A DNA stretch of 64,000 bases from Notamacropus eugenii (lineage: Eukaryota > Chordata > Mammalia > Diprotodontia > Macropodidae), in contig NC_092876.1 in the NCBI RefSeq assembly GCF_028372415.1, positions 65,066,885-65,130,884 on the forward strand, in the 5' to 3' direction. Position numbers and translations under genes: made by a program. This document shows, in pieces, positions 24,380-33,540 of the stretch; the first letter of the stretch is position 1; each line of letters starts with the position of its first letter. The notes under the pieces are model-generated. The model was not told the origin of the DNA, did no database searches, and saw only the letters and a list, made by a program, of their open reading frames with translations.

Positions 24380-25065
24380 ATGTGTTACTCTCCTCAGCTA
24401 ATCTCCTTGAAAAAGCTCTTGGCTCTTCAAACTGGGCTCTCCCACTCCTCTATTCTCTTCTAAATCCTCTAATAGGCCAGCTTCCATCCTCATCACTTGA
24501 CTGAAGCTATTTCCTCTAAAGTTATCAGTGATTGCTTAATTGCCAGACCTAATAGCTTTTCTCTATCCTGATACTGATGGTAATACCATTGACTGCTATC
24601 TTCGTTAGACTGGGAGCTCCTTGAGGGTAGGGACTTTTTTTTTGGCCTTTCTTTGTATTCCCAGCACTTAGCACAGTGCCAGTCACATAGAAGGTGCTTA
24701 ATAAAAGTTTATTAACTTGATGGACTCTGCTCTTCATTTTTCTGACATTGCTCTCTCTTGGTTTTCTTCCTACTTATCTGACCATTCTTTGGTCTCCTTG
24801 GCTGGATCTTCATCCTGGTCATGGTCATTAACTCTAACTAGACCCCAAGACTTTGTGCTAGGTTGTCTTCTCCTCTCTGATTACACTTACTTGTTTTATT
24901 CATCAGTTCCCATGGGTTCAATGATCATCTTTTCTCAGCTGATTCCTAGATCTATATAACCAATTTTAGTCACTTCCCTGAGTTCTGGTCCTGAATCTCA
25001 AACTTCCTTTTAGACATTTTGAACTGAATGCTCCATAGGCATCTCAAAGCTTGGGGCTGGTCCCT
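24380..25065 (+). repeat. L2 LINE 3' region, with an inner L2 end inserted
   Basis: Sense L2 landmarks: 'tgattgcttaattgccagac', 'attgctctctcttggttttc', 'cttcctacttatctgaccat', 'ccatgggttcaatgatcatc' and 'ctccataggcatctcaaagc'. Positions 24,592-24,722 are a separate L2 3' terminus ('gggagctccttgagggtagg', 'cacttagcacagtgccagtc') that interrupts it. Confidence 0.8.
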
Positions 25066-25262
25066 CCTCAGTTTGGAACCTTGGGTTGAATTATGAAATG
25101 ACCAAGCTATGTAGTTCTTGGCACCCAACGTAGGCACTCGTGATTCATTTTCTCTTGAATATCCTCAGGAAGGCTAGAGGTTGGAGGTTCCATGCCCTTC
25201 AGCCAAAATCAAGGGAACCCATCCCTGTGACTCTCAGCCTTCTTGCTTAGCAAATATCCTGG

Positions 25263-25513
25263 TCTAGGTAACTAGAGGCACAGTGGATAGAGTGGTCTTG
25301 AAATCAGGTAGACTGACCTTTCAAAGTTCAATTCTGGCCTCACTTCCTAGCTGTGATCCAGAGCATGTAACCCTGTTTGCCTCAGTTTCCTCATCTGTAC
25401 AAATGAACTGGAGAAGGAAATGGCAAACCACTCCAGTCTCTTTGCCAAGAAAACCCCAAATGGCATTACAAAGGTCAGACACAACTGAAATGACTGAACA
25501 ACAACAACACAAA
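25263..25513 (+). repeat. tRNA-headed SINE with RTE/BovB-like tail
   Basis: Head 'ctagaggcacagtggataga', core 'tttgcctcagtttcctcatc', 'tgaactggagaaggaaatgg', tail 'aaccccaaatggcattacaa' and 'ggtcagacacaactgaaatg', then ACAAC repeats. Confidence 0.88.
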
Positions 25514-25619
25514 GACCCACTCACATAAGAGCTCATTAACTCTCAGAGAACATGGGGTCTATGTGGAATACAGAGAGCATGAGGAGCTTAAAGGATAGGG
25601 CAGGGGAAGGTGTGGAAAT

Positions 25620-26073
25620 TTCTTGTCCTTGTCCTGGCCCCATACTGCAAGATCTGGCCAAATTCCATGTAAAGTTGCCCTTTTTGTTGATGGCTCCTCA
25701 AAAACCATCTTATCCACCTTCTCCTCCATAACTCCATCACCCATGGGGGTGAGCAGCTCCAGAAGGTGACCCATGAGTTCTCCTCATCAAAACAGGAATT
25801 TTGGATAACATCCTGAGGGTTAGTCTATAAACAGAATCAGGAATATGGTAAAACTCATAGGCCAGAGACCTCACTCATCATTCCCTTCAGATAGGCATCT
25901 GTGGGGTTCTTCTTCAATGAGGCCAACATGTCATGCAGATTCTTTTTATTTTGGTTGATCATGTTGAAGGCTTCCTTGAATTCCTAAATCTAGGAGCATC
26001 CAACCATGACAGAAATATTGGGTATGACCCACTAGAGGCATTTCTTTGTGGCCTTGGTTCATTTGCTCCACAT
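25620..26073 (-). pseudogene. Myosin regulatory light chain (MYL9/MYL12 type) retropseudogene
   Basis: Read on the minus strand from an ATG at 26,073, the order is a diverged MSSK..KAKTTKK-like start, [40 protein letters not shown] (25,866-25,985), a stretch like the PINFTMFL segment, LLTPMGDGVMEEKVDKM and INKKGNF (25,669-25,760), and a GAKDKD-like end near 25,622. This matches the EF-hand myosin regulatory light chain along its whole length. The first EF-hand loop (DQNRDGFIDKED) is largely deleted, and frameshifts and stops are frequent. The absence of introns supports a processed copy. No clear TSD or poly-A remains, so it is old. I cannot tell MYL9 from MYL12A/B. It lies between two CR1/L3 pieces that read as one element. 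Confidence 0.82.
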
Positions 26074-26149
26074 GTTGGCTTCTTGGGAGGGGTGTGTCTG
26101 TCTGAGTTCCAGGGATTCAGGTAGAGGAAACAAAGATGGCAGGAGCCTG

Positions 26150-26465
26150 GGCAACAAAAGGATGGAAGTTGGTTTACTTATATTTTAGTAAAGAATTTGA
26201 TGAAGTTTCTCTTACTATTCTTATGGAAAAGATAGGGAGATATGAGCTGGACCGTAGTGTAATTTGATGGATTCCTAAATATGAAGTAGCCAGAATCAAC
26301 AGCTAGACAATAATAATTCAATGTCATCCTAGAAGGTAATCTGTAATAGATTGGCCTCCAGTAATCTGGGCTTGACCCTGTGCTCTTTAACTCTTTGTCA
26401 ATGATGTGGATAATGTCACTGATAGAAACCTTACCACATGTACAGATGACACAAAGCTAAGAGAA
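26150..26465 (+). repeat. CR1/L3 LINE fragment, middle of RT domain
   Basis: Codes for LVYLYFSKEFDEVS, ILMEKIGRYELD and LFVNDVDNVTDRNL then TDDTKLRE, matching the CR1 motifs VYLDFSKAFDTVSH, LFNIFINDLD and FADDTKL. It picks up where 23,185-23,605 stops, in the same orientation. Confidence 0.85.
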
Positions 26466-26534
26466 ACTGCCTATCTTTTCTTCCTCTCCCCCAAGCCCTT
26501 CCCTTTCCTAATTTTCCTATTACTGTCCACCATC

Positions 26535-27242
26535 CTCCAGTCAGTCAGTAAATACCTATTATATGCCAGGCACTATGCCAAGGGCTAGGGTTACAAAGAA
26601 GGGCAAAAGGCAATGTTTCAAGGAATTCATAGTCTAATAGGGGATCCTTCTCTCAAAGGGCTCACAGTCTAACAGGAGAGGTAATATGCAAACAACTATG
26701 TAAAAAGATGATAATCCAGGATAAATTGGAGCTAATCAGCAGAGGGAAGGGTCTAGCATTAAGAGAATCCAGAAAGCCTTGTCATAGAAGGTAGAATTTT
26801 AGCTAAGGCTTGAAAGAAGCCAAGGAGATGGAGAGATTGGAATGATAAAGGAGAGAATTCCAGGAGTGGGGGACAGCCAGTGAAAATATTCATTGTCAAG
26901 AGGTGTCTTTTACTGGGAATAGCAATGAGATCAGTGTCACTAGATTCCAGAGTCAGGGGTAGGTAACTTACTTGTAGGAGGGTGGCCAGGTTGTGAAGGG
27001 CTTTGAAGACCAAACAGAAGATTTTATGCTTGATCCTGGAGATGATAGGGAGCCACTGGGTTTATTGAATAAGAGGTGATGTAGTCAGAACTGCACTTTA
27101 GAGAACTCAGTTTAACAACTGAGTGGTGGATAGACTAGAGAGGTGAGAGACTTTTGGCAGGGAGACCAACTGGCAGGCTATTGAAATAGCCCAGGTGGGA
27201 GGTGATAAGAATCTGTACCAGGGTGGTGGCCGTGGTACATGT
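26535..27242 (-). repeat. L2 LINE 3' region, antisense
   Basis: The reverse complement follows L2: 'tatgccaggcactatgccaa', 'agagaattccaggagtgggg', 'gttgtgaagggctttgaaga', 'gatgatagggagccactggg' and 'ctattgaaatagcccaggtg', 'ggaggtgataagaatctgta', 'ccagggtggtgg'. Apparent minus-strand frames are remnants. Confidence 0.82.
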
Positions 27243-27345
27243 CATCCTCAACTTCTTAATACCCTCCTCCCGTTACTCCCCCACCCCCACCCCATAGCCA
27301 CTCTATTGCCAAGACCTGTTGATTTTAGCTTCCTAACATCTCTCC
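27243..27345 (+). repeat. L2 fragment in sense, abutting antisense L2
   Basis: 'ctattgccaagacctgttga' and 'ttttagcttcctaacatctc' match L2 just upstream of the part where the antisense block begins. The head-to-head arrangement suggests a 5' inversion of the minus-strand L2. Confidence 0.6.
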
Positions 27346-27971
27346 TTTGCCACTCCCATGATGTCTGACCACTACCCTCCTTTTAAAATTTGGCTTAACA
27401 ATAAAATGCAGCCACTCCTCAAATGATATACACCCTACTTAGAAATATCTTGTAGAGCAGGTTAGACATTTTCCTCTCTCCCTGCACTTCCCTCCCCTTC
27501 TTCCCCCCATGCTCTGGGCATTAACTAAGCAGTCGTAGGTAAATTATATTCTTTGTGGCTGCCATTGAGAATTCTTACCCACCCCACCCCTTTCTGTAAT
27601 CTTTCACCAATATTAACTCAGTTAATTCTTCACAAATCTCTTTGCCATGAGTATGTACATATTCCTTTTTTTAACACCACCCTTCCCTAACCCACTTCTC
27701 CACAGGTACACATATTTTTTAAACTCCCACATGTATCAAATCCTCAGGTTTCCTGAATCACCCATCATTTCTCCATTAATTCTTCCTTGGACAAATTTTT
27801 TTCTATAAATTCTCAGTAAGTCCCTACTCACCCCTCTCCTACTCCTCCCCACCCCATTCTGGTCCCCATTTGTTCTTCTTTCACCAGAGATTATTCTCAG
27901 AAATAAATCGGAAAATCCCAAAAAAGCAATGATAATAATATCCTGACAAACATAATTTCTATAGCCCTCTT
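27346..27971. other. No feature recognised
   Basis: C/T-rich unassigned sequence; no domain in its short frames. Confidence 0.45.
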
Positions 27972-28220
27972 CCTGTTCAGACTTTTTCGGTCATGTCTGA
28001 CTCTCCATGACCCCACTGGAGATTTTCTTGGCAAATATTCTGGAGTGGTTTCTCACTTCCTTCTTCAGTTCATTTTATAGATAAGGAAACTGATGCAAAC
28101 AAAGTTAAGTGACTCACCCAGGATCACACAGCTAGTAACTGTCCAAGGCCAGATTTGAACTCAGGAAGAGGAGTCTTCTTGACTCCAGGCAGACTCTATC
28201 CAGTTTACCACCTAACTACC
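27972..28220 (-). repeat. tRNA-headed SINE with RTE/BovB-like tail
   Basis: Antisense copy: tail 'cggtcatgtctgactctcca' and 'tgaccccactggagattttc', core 'aaggaaactgatgcaaacaa', 'ggatcacacagctagtaact', head 'ccagtttaccacctaactac'. Confidence 0.88.
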
Positions 28221-28224
28221 AATC

Positions 28225-28555
28225 AACAAGATAGAGAATAAATTAAAGATAATCAATAGAGGGAAGGTACTGGTACTAATGGGAAATTAGGAAAATGCTT
28301 CATGTAGAAAGTAGGACTTTATCTGGGATGTGAAGGCAGCCAGGGAAGCCAGGAGATGGGGAGAGCTTTCCAGATTTGGGGGAGCACCAGTAAAAAATGC
28401 TTGGAGTCTGGAAATGGAGTCTCTTGTTTAAGGAATAGCTGGGAAGCCAGTGTCACCAGTTTCAAGAATATATATTGGGGCGCAAGGTGTGAGAAGACTG
28501 GAAAGATAGGCCAGGTTCTGAAGGGCTGAAAATGGTGAAATTGAAGCCCCTTCAG
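28225..28555 (-). repeat. L2 LINE 3' region, antisense
   Basis: Same landmarks as the 26.5-kb copy: 'aatcaatagagggaaggtac', 'cagccagggaagccaggaga', 'ggaatagctgggaagccagt', 'gtcaccagtttcaagaatat' and 'aggccaggttctgaagggct'. Confidence 0.78.
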
Positions 28556-28794
28556 AATCACCATAAGAGTCTCAGCCTGCTTTTTCATCCTCTTCTATTT
28601 CAATCTATTTTTCTTCAAATAATTGATAGTGCCAGAGTGGAAAGAGCATTGGATGCTGGGGTTTGTTTTTGCTTGACCATGCACATTTGTTACAAGAGTT
28701 TTGTTCTTCTTTTTCAATGAAGGAGTGAAGGTGAGACAGAAAGAAAATAGATTTTTGTTCATTAAAAAAGTAACATTTGTTTTAAGAGATTGGA

Positions 28795-28925
28795 CTAAGA
28801 GTTAAGAAGACAAAGTTCCATTTACTAAAGTGACTTTCAGTTTTTTTTATTTGTAAAATGATAGTTTTCAAGAGATGATCTCTAAGATCCTTCTAGCTCT
28901 CACATGATAAGGTTTTTTAAGATGC
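28795..28925 (+). repeat. MIR-type 3' fragment
   Basis: 'tttttatttgtaaaatgata' then 'agatgatctctaagatcctt', 'ctagctctcacatgat', a common therian MIR-type 3' end. Confidence 0.6.
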
Positions 28926-30006
28926 TTATTCAATTTTATTATTTTTCTATTCTATTTAATTAACAGCTTCATTTTCTGTTACTTAGTATAGTATTTGCTA
29001 CTACTTTGTTTTGTAAGTGTGTAGTATTTCAGTTACATTAAGTGGTAAATTAGTCTTTGTGAGTAACTAGGAAACCCTAGGCATGATTTATAATGCTGAT
29101 TCTATGGAAAAAATACATTCTAATATTTAGGCAAACAAATTATGAGCAAATTTTTAGAAAACAACCTGTTTATGAGTTGGAAATTTCCTATAATTACATA
29201 ATTTTAGCTTTGGTTTCTCTATAACTAATCGATCACCCTTGGGAGGCATGCATCTTCTAAGGTCCCAGCATTATTCATCTTTAATGTGGATTTATGATAA
29301 CCCCCTTTGTTCTATTTACACTAGAATGCTTACGCAGGTTCCTCATACTACCTTCCTTCTGATTATCTCCAGTCTTTTCAAAAGGTTAATCAAGGTTTTA
29401 TTAACTTTGAGTAGAAAGGTGGAAAAATAATGTTCAGAAAATCCTGTGGCTTGAATGCTGGGAGATATCACACAAAGCACAAAGAGATTCCCAAACACAA
29501 AGGCTCAACAAGACAATCCAGTCACTTTGAACTCACCCCACCACAACCCTTACTCACATGGTAGGTCCTGAGGATTGACAGTTACCCCAGATTCAAGGTA
29601 TTTTGTCCTAAACTGTAGTGGGTGAACAATACCTCTACTCAGTCAGAGAACAGAATTAGCTCAAAGTAAGGGCACTAACTCATATGACACATAGTAACAA
29701 CAGAAGCAACAAAATATCTTCTCCATAAGCTGGAACACACTCTCCCACAAATGTGCCAGAGTTAGCAGGAAAAGCAGGCATGTACGGAGTTCACAAATAG
29801 AGGCACACACCTAAAGAAACTAAGATATCTGAGATATTCCAATGGATGCTGCTTCCTTGCCCACCTCCAGCTTCTAGACCATCTGAAATCTTTGGTAGGG
29901 TACTGCCATGCTCTTTAAGAATGAAAAAATTAACGTCATACTATTATATTAATAACTAATTATTAATGTGTTCTACCTTTTTTCCTTCTGTTAAGGCACA
30001 TCTCCT
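28926..30006. other. No feature recognised
   Basis: Unassigned AT-rich DNA up to the RPL31 retrocopy. Confidence 0.45.
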
Positions 30007-30678
30007 AAAAAGGTCAGTCAGGATCCAGCTCCATCCTTCCTGGGGGTTGCACTCACCTGGACAGCGGGCCCCCTCCCAGCCTAGTCTGAGGCTCCTCTTT
30101 TCCCTGGAGCAAGTATCAGGGGCGTGGGGCCTGCCAAGAGGCTCAGTCTGGCTCCAAGCTCTCGGGGCCTGGGCCCAGAGGGCGGGTGGAACGCGGACTG
30201 TCATGGCCTGGGTAGAAAGGGAGGCGGGGCCGGGGGACTCCTGCAGCCCCAGGGAGTTGTGGGAGAAGCTGAGGCCAAAGGGCCCTCACGTGTGGAGATG
30301 GCTCCCGCAAAGAAAGATGGGGAGAAAAAGAAGGGACATTCTGCCACCGTTGAGGTGACCAGACAGTATACCAACCAGCATACCATCAACATTCACAAGA
30401 GGATTCATGAAGTAGGCTTCAAAAAGCGAGCTCCTCGGGTTCTGAAGGAAATTCGTAAATTTGCCATGAAAGAAATGGGAACTGAGATGTACGTGTTGAC
30501 ACCAGACTCAACAAAGTTGTTTGGGCCAAAGGATTCACCAAACAAGCTGTATACATTGGTTACTTATGTACCTGTCACCACTTTCAAAAGCTTACAGACA
30601 GTCAATGTGGATGAAAAGTAAATTGAACTTTATTTAAATAAAGTTATAAAATGTCAAAAAAAAAAAAAAAGGTCGGTC
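30007..30678 (+). mobile_element. Processed RPL31 insertion with TSD and poly-A
   Basis: Bounded by AAAAAGGTCAGTC (30,007-30,019) and AAAAAGGTCGGTC (30,666-30,678), which differ at one base. The right copy follows an A15 run (30,656-30,670) and an AATAAA signal (30,637-30,642). Lack of introns, poly-A and TSD together indicate L1-mediated retroposition of an mRNA. The left boundary leaves about 278 bases of GC-rich sequence before the RPL31 ATG. Confidence 0.82.
30298..30621 (+). pseudogene. RPL31: Ribosomal protein L31 (eL31) processed pseudogene
   Basis: RPL31 is a component of the large cytosolic ribosomal subunit. The ATG at 30,298 gives [50 protein letters not shown] and a correct C-terminus [27 protein letters not shown] then TAA. 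Compared with the 125-residue family length only 107 codons remain. There is a four-codon insertion (NQHT within YTNQHTINI). A one-base deletion after MGT throws the [16 protein letters not shown] segment out of frame. A deletion of about 59 bases then removes the basic IRNVPYR...RNEDE segment and restores the frame. The reading frame stays open and extends 58 codons upstream to 30,124, but the lost segment is the RNA-binding core, so I call it a pseudogene. No expression can be judged. Confidence 0.93.
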
Positions 30679-30707
30679 TCTGAAGGGCCTGGCTGGCAGA
30701 AGAGTTA

Positions 30708-30758
30708 GAGCACACCCTAACCCTAACCCTAAATGTGCTCCAATTCTAACCCTAGCCC
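30708..30758. repeat. Short interstitial telomeric repeat
   Basis: Three exact CCCTAA units (30,715-30,732) and a second degenerate CTAACCCTAGCCCT (30,745-30,758). The exact array is flanked by the inverted heptamers GAGCACA (30,708-30,714) and TGTGCTC (30,734-30,740). Confidence 0.9.
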
Positions 30759-30899
30759 TCAAGGCACATGCTCATTAACTTTGGGTGGTATCCTACCTAA
30801 CTGGATACCTAATTTCTATTTAGAGTATAAACAAATTCAGCCTGGGTGAACCTAAAGGAGGAACCCCCTGTCCTTGGTCCCCTCCATTAGAGTTTAGGG

Positions 30900-31256
30900 C
30901 AAAGGGGTGAGGAGCCTTCAACCTCGATATCACATGTAGCATTCTGGGTCCTCAGTTGAAGACTTTTGACTGAGTCTAAGTTTTACAGAACAAATCCTTT
31001 TATAAATTTTCCTTTTATTGAAAATCTAAGATTTATGGAAGTGATTGTAGAAAACTGAAAACAAGTTAATTAATAAAAAAATACAATCTTTTTATTACTA
31101 TTTATATATGATAAATAAATATAAGATAATTATATTATTTTTATTAAGATAAAAATTAATTTACAGAACAAATCCAAAAAGTTTGGATTCAGTCAAAGGG
31201 CCAAACTTGAGAACCTAGAAGGTCACATGTGGTCTCAGGAGGTTCCCCACCCTTGG
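30900..31256. mobile_element. hAT-like palindromic MITE, interrupted
   Basis: Left end 'caaaggggtgaggagccttc' and right end 'gaggttccccacccttg' are inverted repeats. Internal 'acagaacaaatcc' and 'gtttggattcagtcaaaggg' are shared with the MITE at 43,904-44,105. Positions 30,998-31,159 are an L1 3' end inserted in it. No transposase is present. Confidence 0.7.
30998..31159 (+). mobile_element. 5'-truncated L1 3' end inside MITE
   Basis: 'ctaagatttatggaagtgat' and 'tgtagaaaactg', then a long A/T-rich tail. It matches the 3' terminus of the 7-kb L1. Perfect 16-bp TSD TTTACAGAACAAATCC at 30,982-30,997 and 31,160-31,175. Confidence 0.85.
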
Positions 31257-31449
31257 TAGGGCAACTCAGCTCATGAAGGACAAAACTAGCTAGAGGTGGA
31301 TGATGGCTTCCCCTGCTCAGCTGCCTTGAGGCTGCTGAGTTTCATGATCAAGTCAGTTCAGCAGGAGGAACTGAAGACTTTTAATTGATATATCAGGGTT
31401 GTTTCACTTGTGGGACAATTCCTTTTCAGTAAAGATATAAGGTATTTCA

Positions 31450-31960
31450 GGGTTTCCGTTAGCTTGTTTGGTTACTGAGACAATTTATTGACTGCCAACT
31501 AACCTAATTAATAAATTGATTATTAATTATCCAGAAACTCATTCTCTAGGAGTTTTCATTCATCTCAAGAAATAGCAGGAACCTTTTACTCTAGTTCTAG
31601 CAGAACTCTCCCTCATTCTGTTCCCTCAGTCTCTCCTGAGGGATCCCATCTCTGGATAAGGATACTCTTAGCCCCAGGTGCCAAACTCTCAGTATAAGAC
31701 CTGCCCTCAGGGTTAGCACCCTCATTCTTAACCTTTTCTTTCAAAGACTATTCCAGATACAGATCTGGGGTCCTTCACTCAGAGACTTCAACTTTCCTTA
31801 AGGTCTCTATTTAAAATACTTCCCAGATCTGTGTCTAAGGGGGCTAAGTTTTAAACCAGGAAATGGCTATTGACCTAATAATTACCAAACAACTTTAATG
31901 TAACCCAGTTTTTTAATTCTTTAAATTGTCCCTACTTGTTGAAATAAATGAGTAGATGGG
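31450..31960 (+). repeat. Unclassified repeat related to 53.05-53.3 kb (reverse orientation)
   Basis: 'cctaattaataaattgatta' then 'ttaattatccagaaactcat' is closely similar to the reverse complement of 53,155-53,230, with further similarity on both sides ('gcaggaaccttttactct'). It may be a solo LTR, but I cannot identify ends or a family. Confidence 0.45.
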
Positions 31961-32039
31961 AAAAAGATAAAGAGACAGTCTGTGCCCAAGGGCCAAGGTA
32001 ACTTAGCTACAGTTTTGATCTTTTCTTGAAAGGTAGCTC

Positions 32040-32220
32040 AAATCCAACTTCAGATACTTACCAGTTGTTTGACCTGGGCCAGGTTACTTAACCTCTGCCT
32101 GCCTCAGTTTCCTCATCTATAAAATGGGGACAATAACAGCTCCTTCCCTTAGGGTTGTGGTGAGGGTCAAGTGAGATAATATTTGTAAAGCACTTTCCAA
32201 ACTTTATAATGCAAATGCTC
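32040..32220 (+). repeat. MIR SINE
   Basis: 'tttgacctgggccaggttac', 'gcctcagtttcctcatctat', 'gtgagataatatttgtaaag' in order. Confidence 0.85.
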
Positions 32221-32349
32221 CCACTCAGATATGAAAGGGGCATACTTTATAACTGGTACTTTGACTCAGTTTCCTGCTTTTTACCTCCTACATATAGGCC
32301 TATTCAACTTCTGAAAGAGCTTTGCTCCAAACTTTAAAGCAGTATTTAG

Positions 32350-32525
32350 ACAACTTTTGTTATTGTTATGCAGTTGTTTTTCCAATTCTTTGTGACCCTA
32401 TTTGGGGTTTTCTTGGCGAAGGTACTGCAGTGGTTTGTCATTTCCTTCTCTAGCTCATTTTACAGATGAGGAAACTGAGGCAAACAGGGTGAAATGACTT
32501 GCCCAGGGTCACACAGCTAGTGAGT
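32350..32525 (-). repeat. tRNA-headed SINE, partial
   Basis: Antisense: 'tttgtgaccctatttggggt', 'tcatttccttctctagctca', 'caaacagggtgaaatgactt', 'gcccagggtcacacagctag'. The head is missing on the right. Confidence 0.82.
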
Positions 32526-32553
32526 TTGCCATTTCCTTCTCCAGCTCATTTTT
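32526..32553 (-). repeat. SINE fragment, left of HAL1-type insertion
   Basis: 'tgccatttccttctccagct' repeats the SINE core. The SINE continues at 35,384-35,434. TCTCCAGCTCATTTT here pairs with TCTCCACCTCATTTT at 35,369-35,383 as the TSD. Confidence 0.72.
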
Positions 32554-33361
32554 TTAAAATTTATTTTTAGTTTTCAGCATTCATTTCCACAAGATTTTGA
32601 GTTCCAAATTTTCTCCCCTTCTCTCCTCTCCTCCCACCACAAAACACTGCTCATTCTGATTACCCCTTCCCTCAGTCTGCCCTCCCTTCTATCATACCCC
32701 TTCCTTCCCTCATTCCCATCTTCTCTCTTTTCTTGTAGGGCAAGATAGATTTCTATACCCCATTACCTGTATTTCTTATTTCCCAGTTGCATGCAAAAAC
32801 AATTCTCAACATTCATTCCTAAAACTTTGAGTTCCAACTTCTCTCCCTTCCTCCCTCCCCATCTATCCCCACTGAGAAGACAAGCAATTCAATATAGGCT
32901 ATACATGTGTAGTTATGCAAAAGACTTACATAAAAGTCATGTTGTGAAAGACTAACTATATTTTCCTCCATCCTCTCCTGGTCCCCATTTATTCTATTCT
33001 CTCTGTTCACCTTGTCCCTCCCCAAAAGTGTTTACTTCTAATTACTCCCTCCTCCCATTTGCCCTCCCTTCTATCATGCCTCCCACACCCCACTTATCCC
33101 CTTCTCCCCTACTTTCCTGTAGTGTAAGATAGATTTTAATACCAAATTGAGTGTGCATGTTATTCCCTCCTTAAGCCAAATGTGATAAGAGTAAGCTTCA
33201 CTTTTTCCCTCTCACCTGCCCCCTTTTCCCCTCCATTGAAAAAGCTTTTTCTTGTCACATTCCATTCCTTTCTTTCTCCTCCTAATATATTCCTCTCTCA
33301 CTCCTTAATTTTATTTTTTTAGATATCATCCTTTCCTATCCAACTCACTGTGTGCCCTCTG

Positions 33362-33362
33362 T

Positions 33363-33406
<44 letters not shown>
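33362..33406. repeat. (CA)n microsatellite in HAL1-type copy 1
   Basis: About 21 CA units, read directly; it corresponds in position to the array at 60,496-60,533. Confidence 0.95.
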
Positions 33407-33410
<4 letters not shown>

Positions 33411-33540
33411 TGTAATATCCCTCCAACTACCCAAATACTGAGAAAAGTTTCAAGAGTTGCAAATATTACCTTTCCATGTAGGAATGTAAACAATTCAACT
33501 TTAGTAAGTCCCTTATGATTTCTCTTTCCTGTTTACCTTT

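Noticed and set aside
24717-24959. 80-codon plus-strand frame as a novel membrane protein
   Set aside because: Lies within a sense L2 fragment (RT C-terminal remnant region).
30124-30297. Extension of the RPL31 frame as a longer novel protein
   Set aside because: The 58 upstream codons match nothing, and the downstream part is a retrocopy with two indels; an open GC-rich 5' sequence is a simpler explanation.
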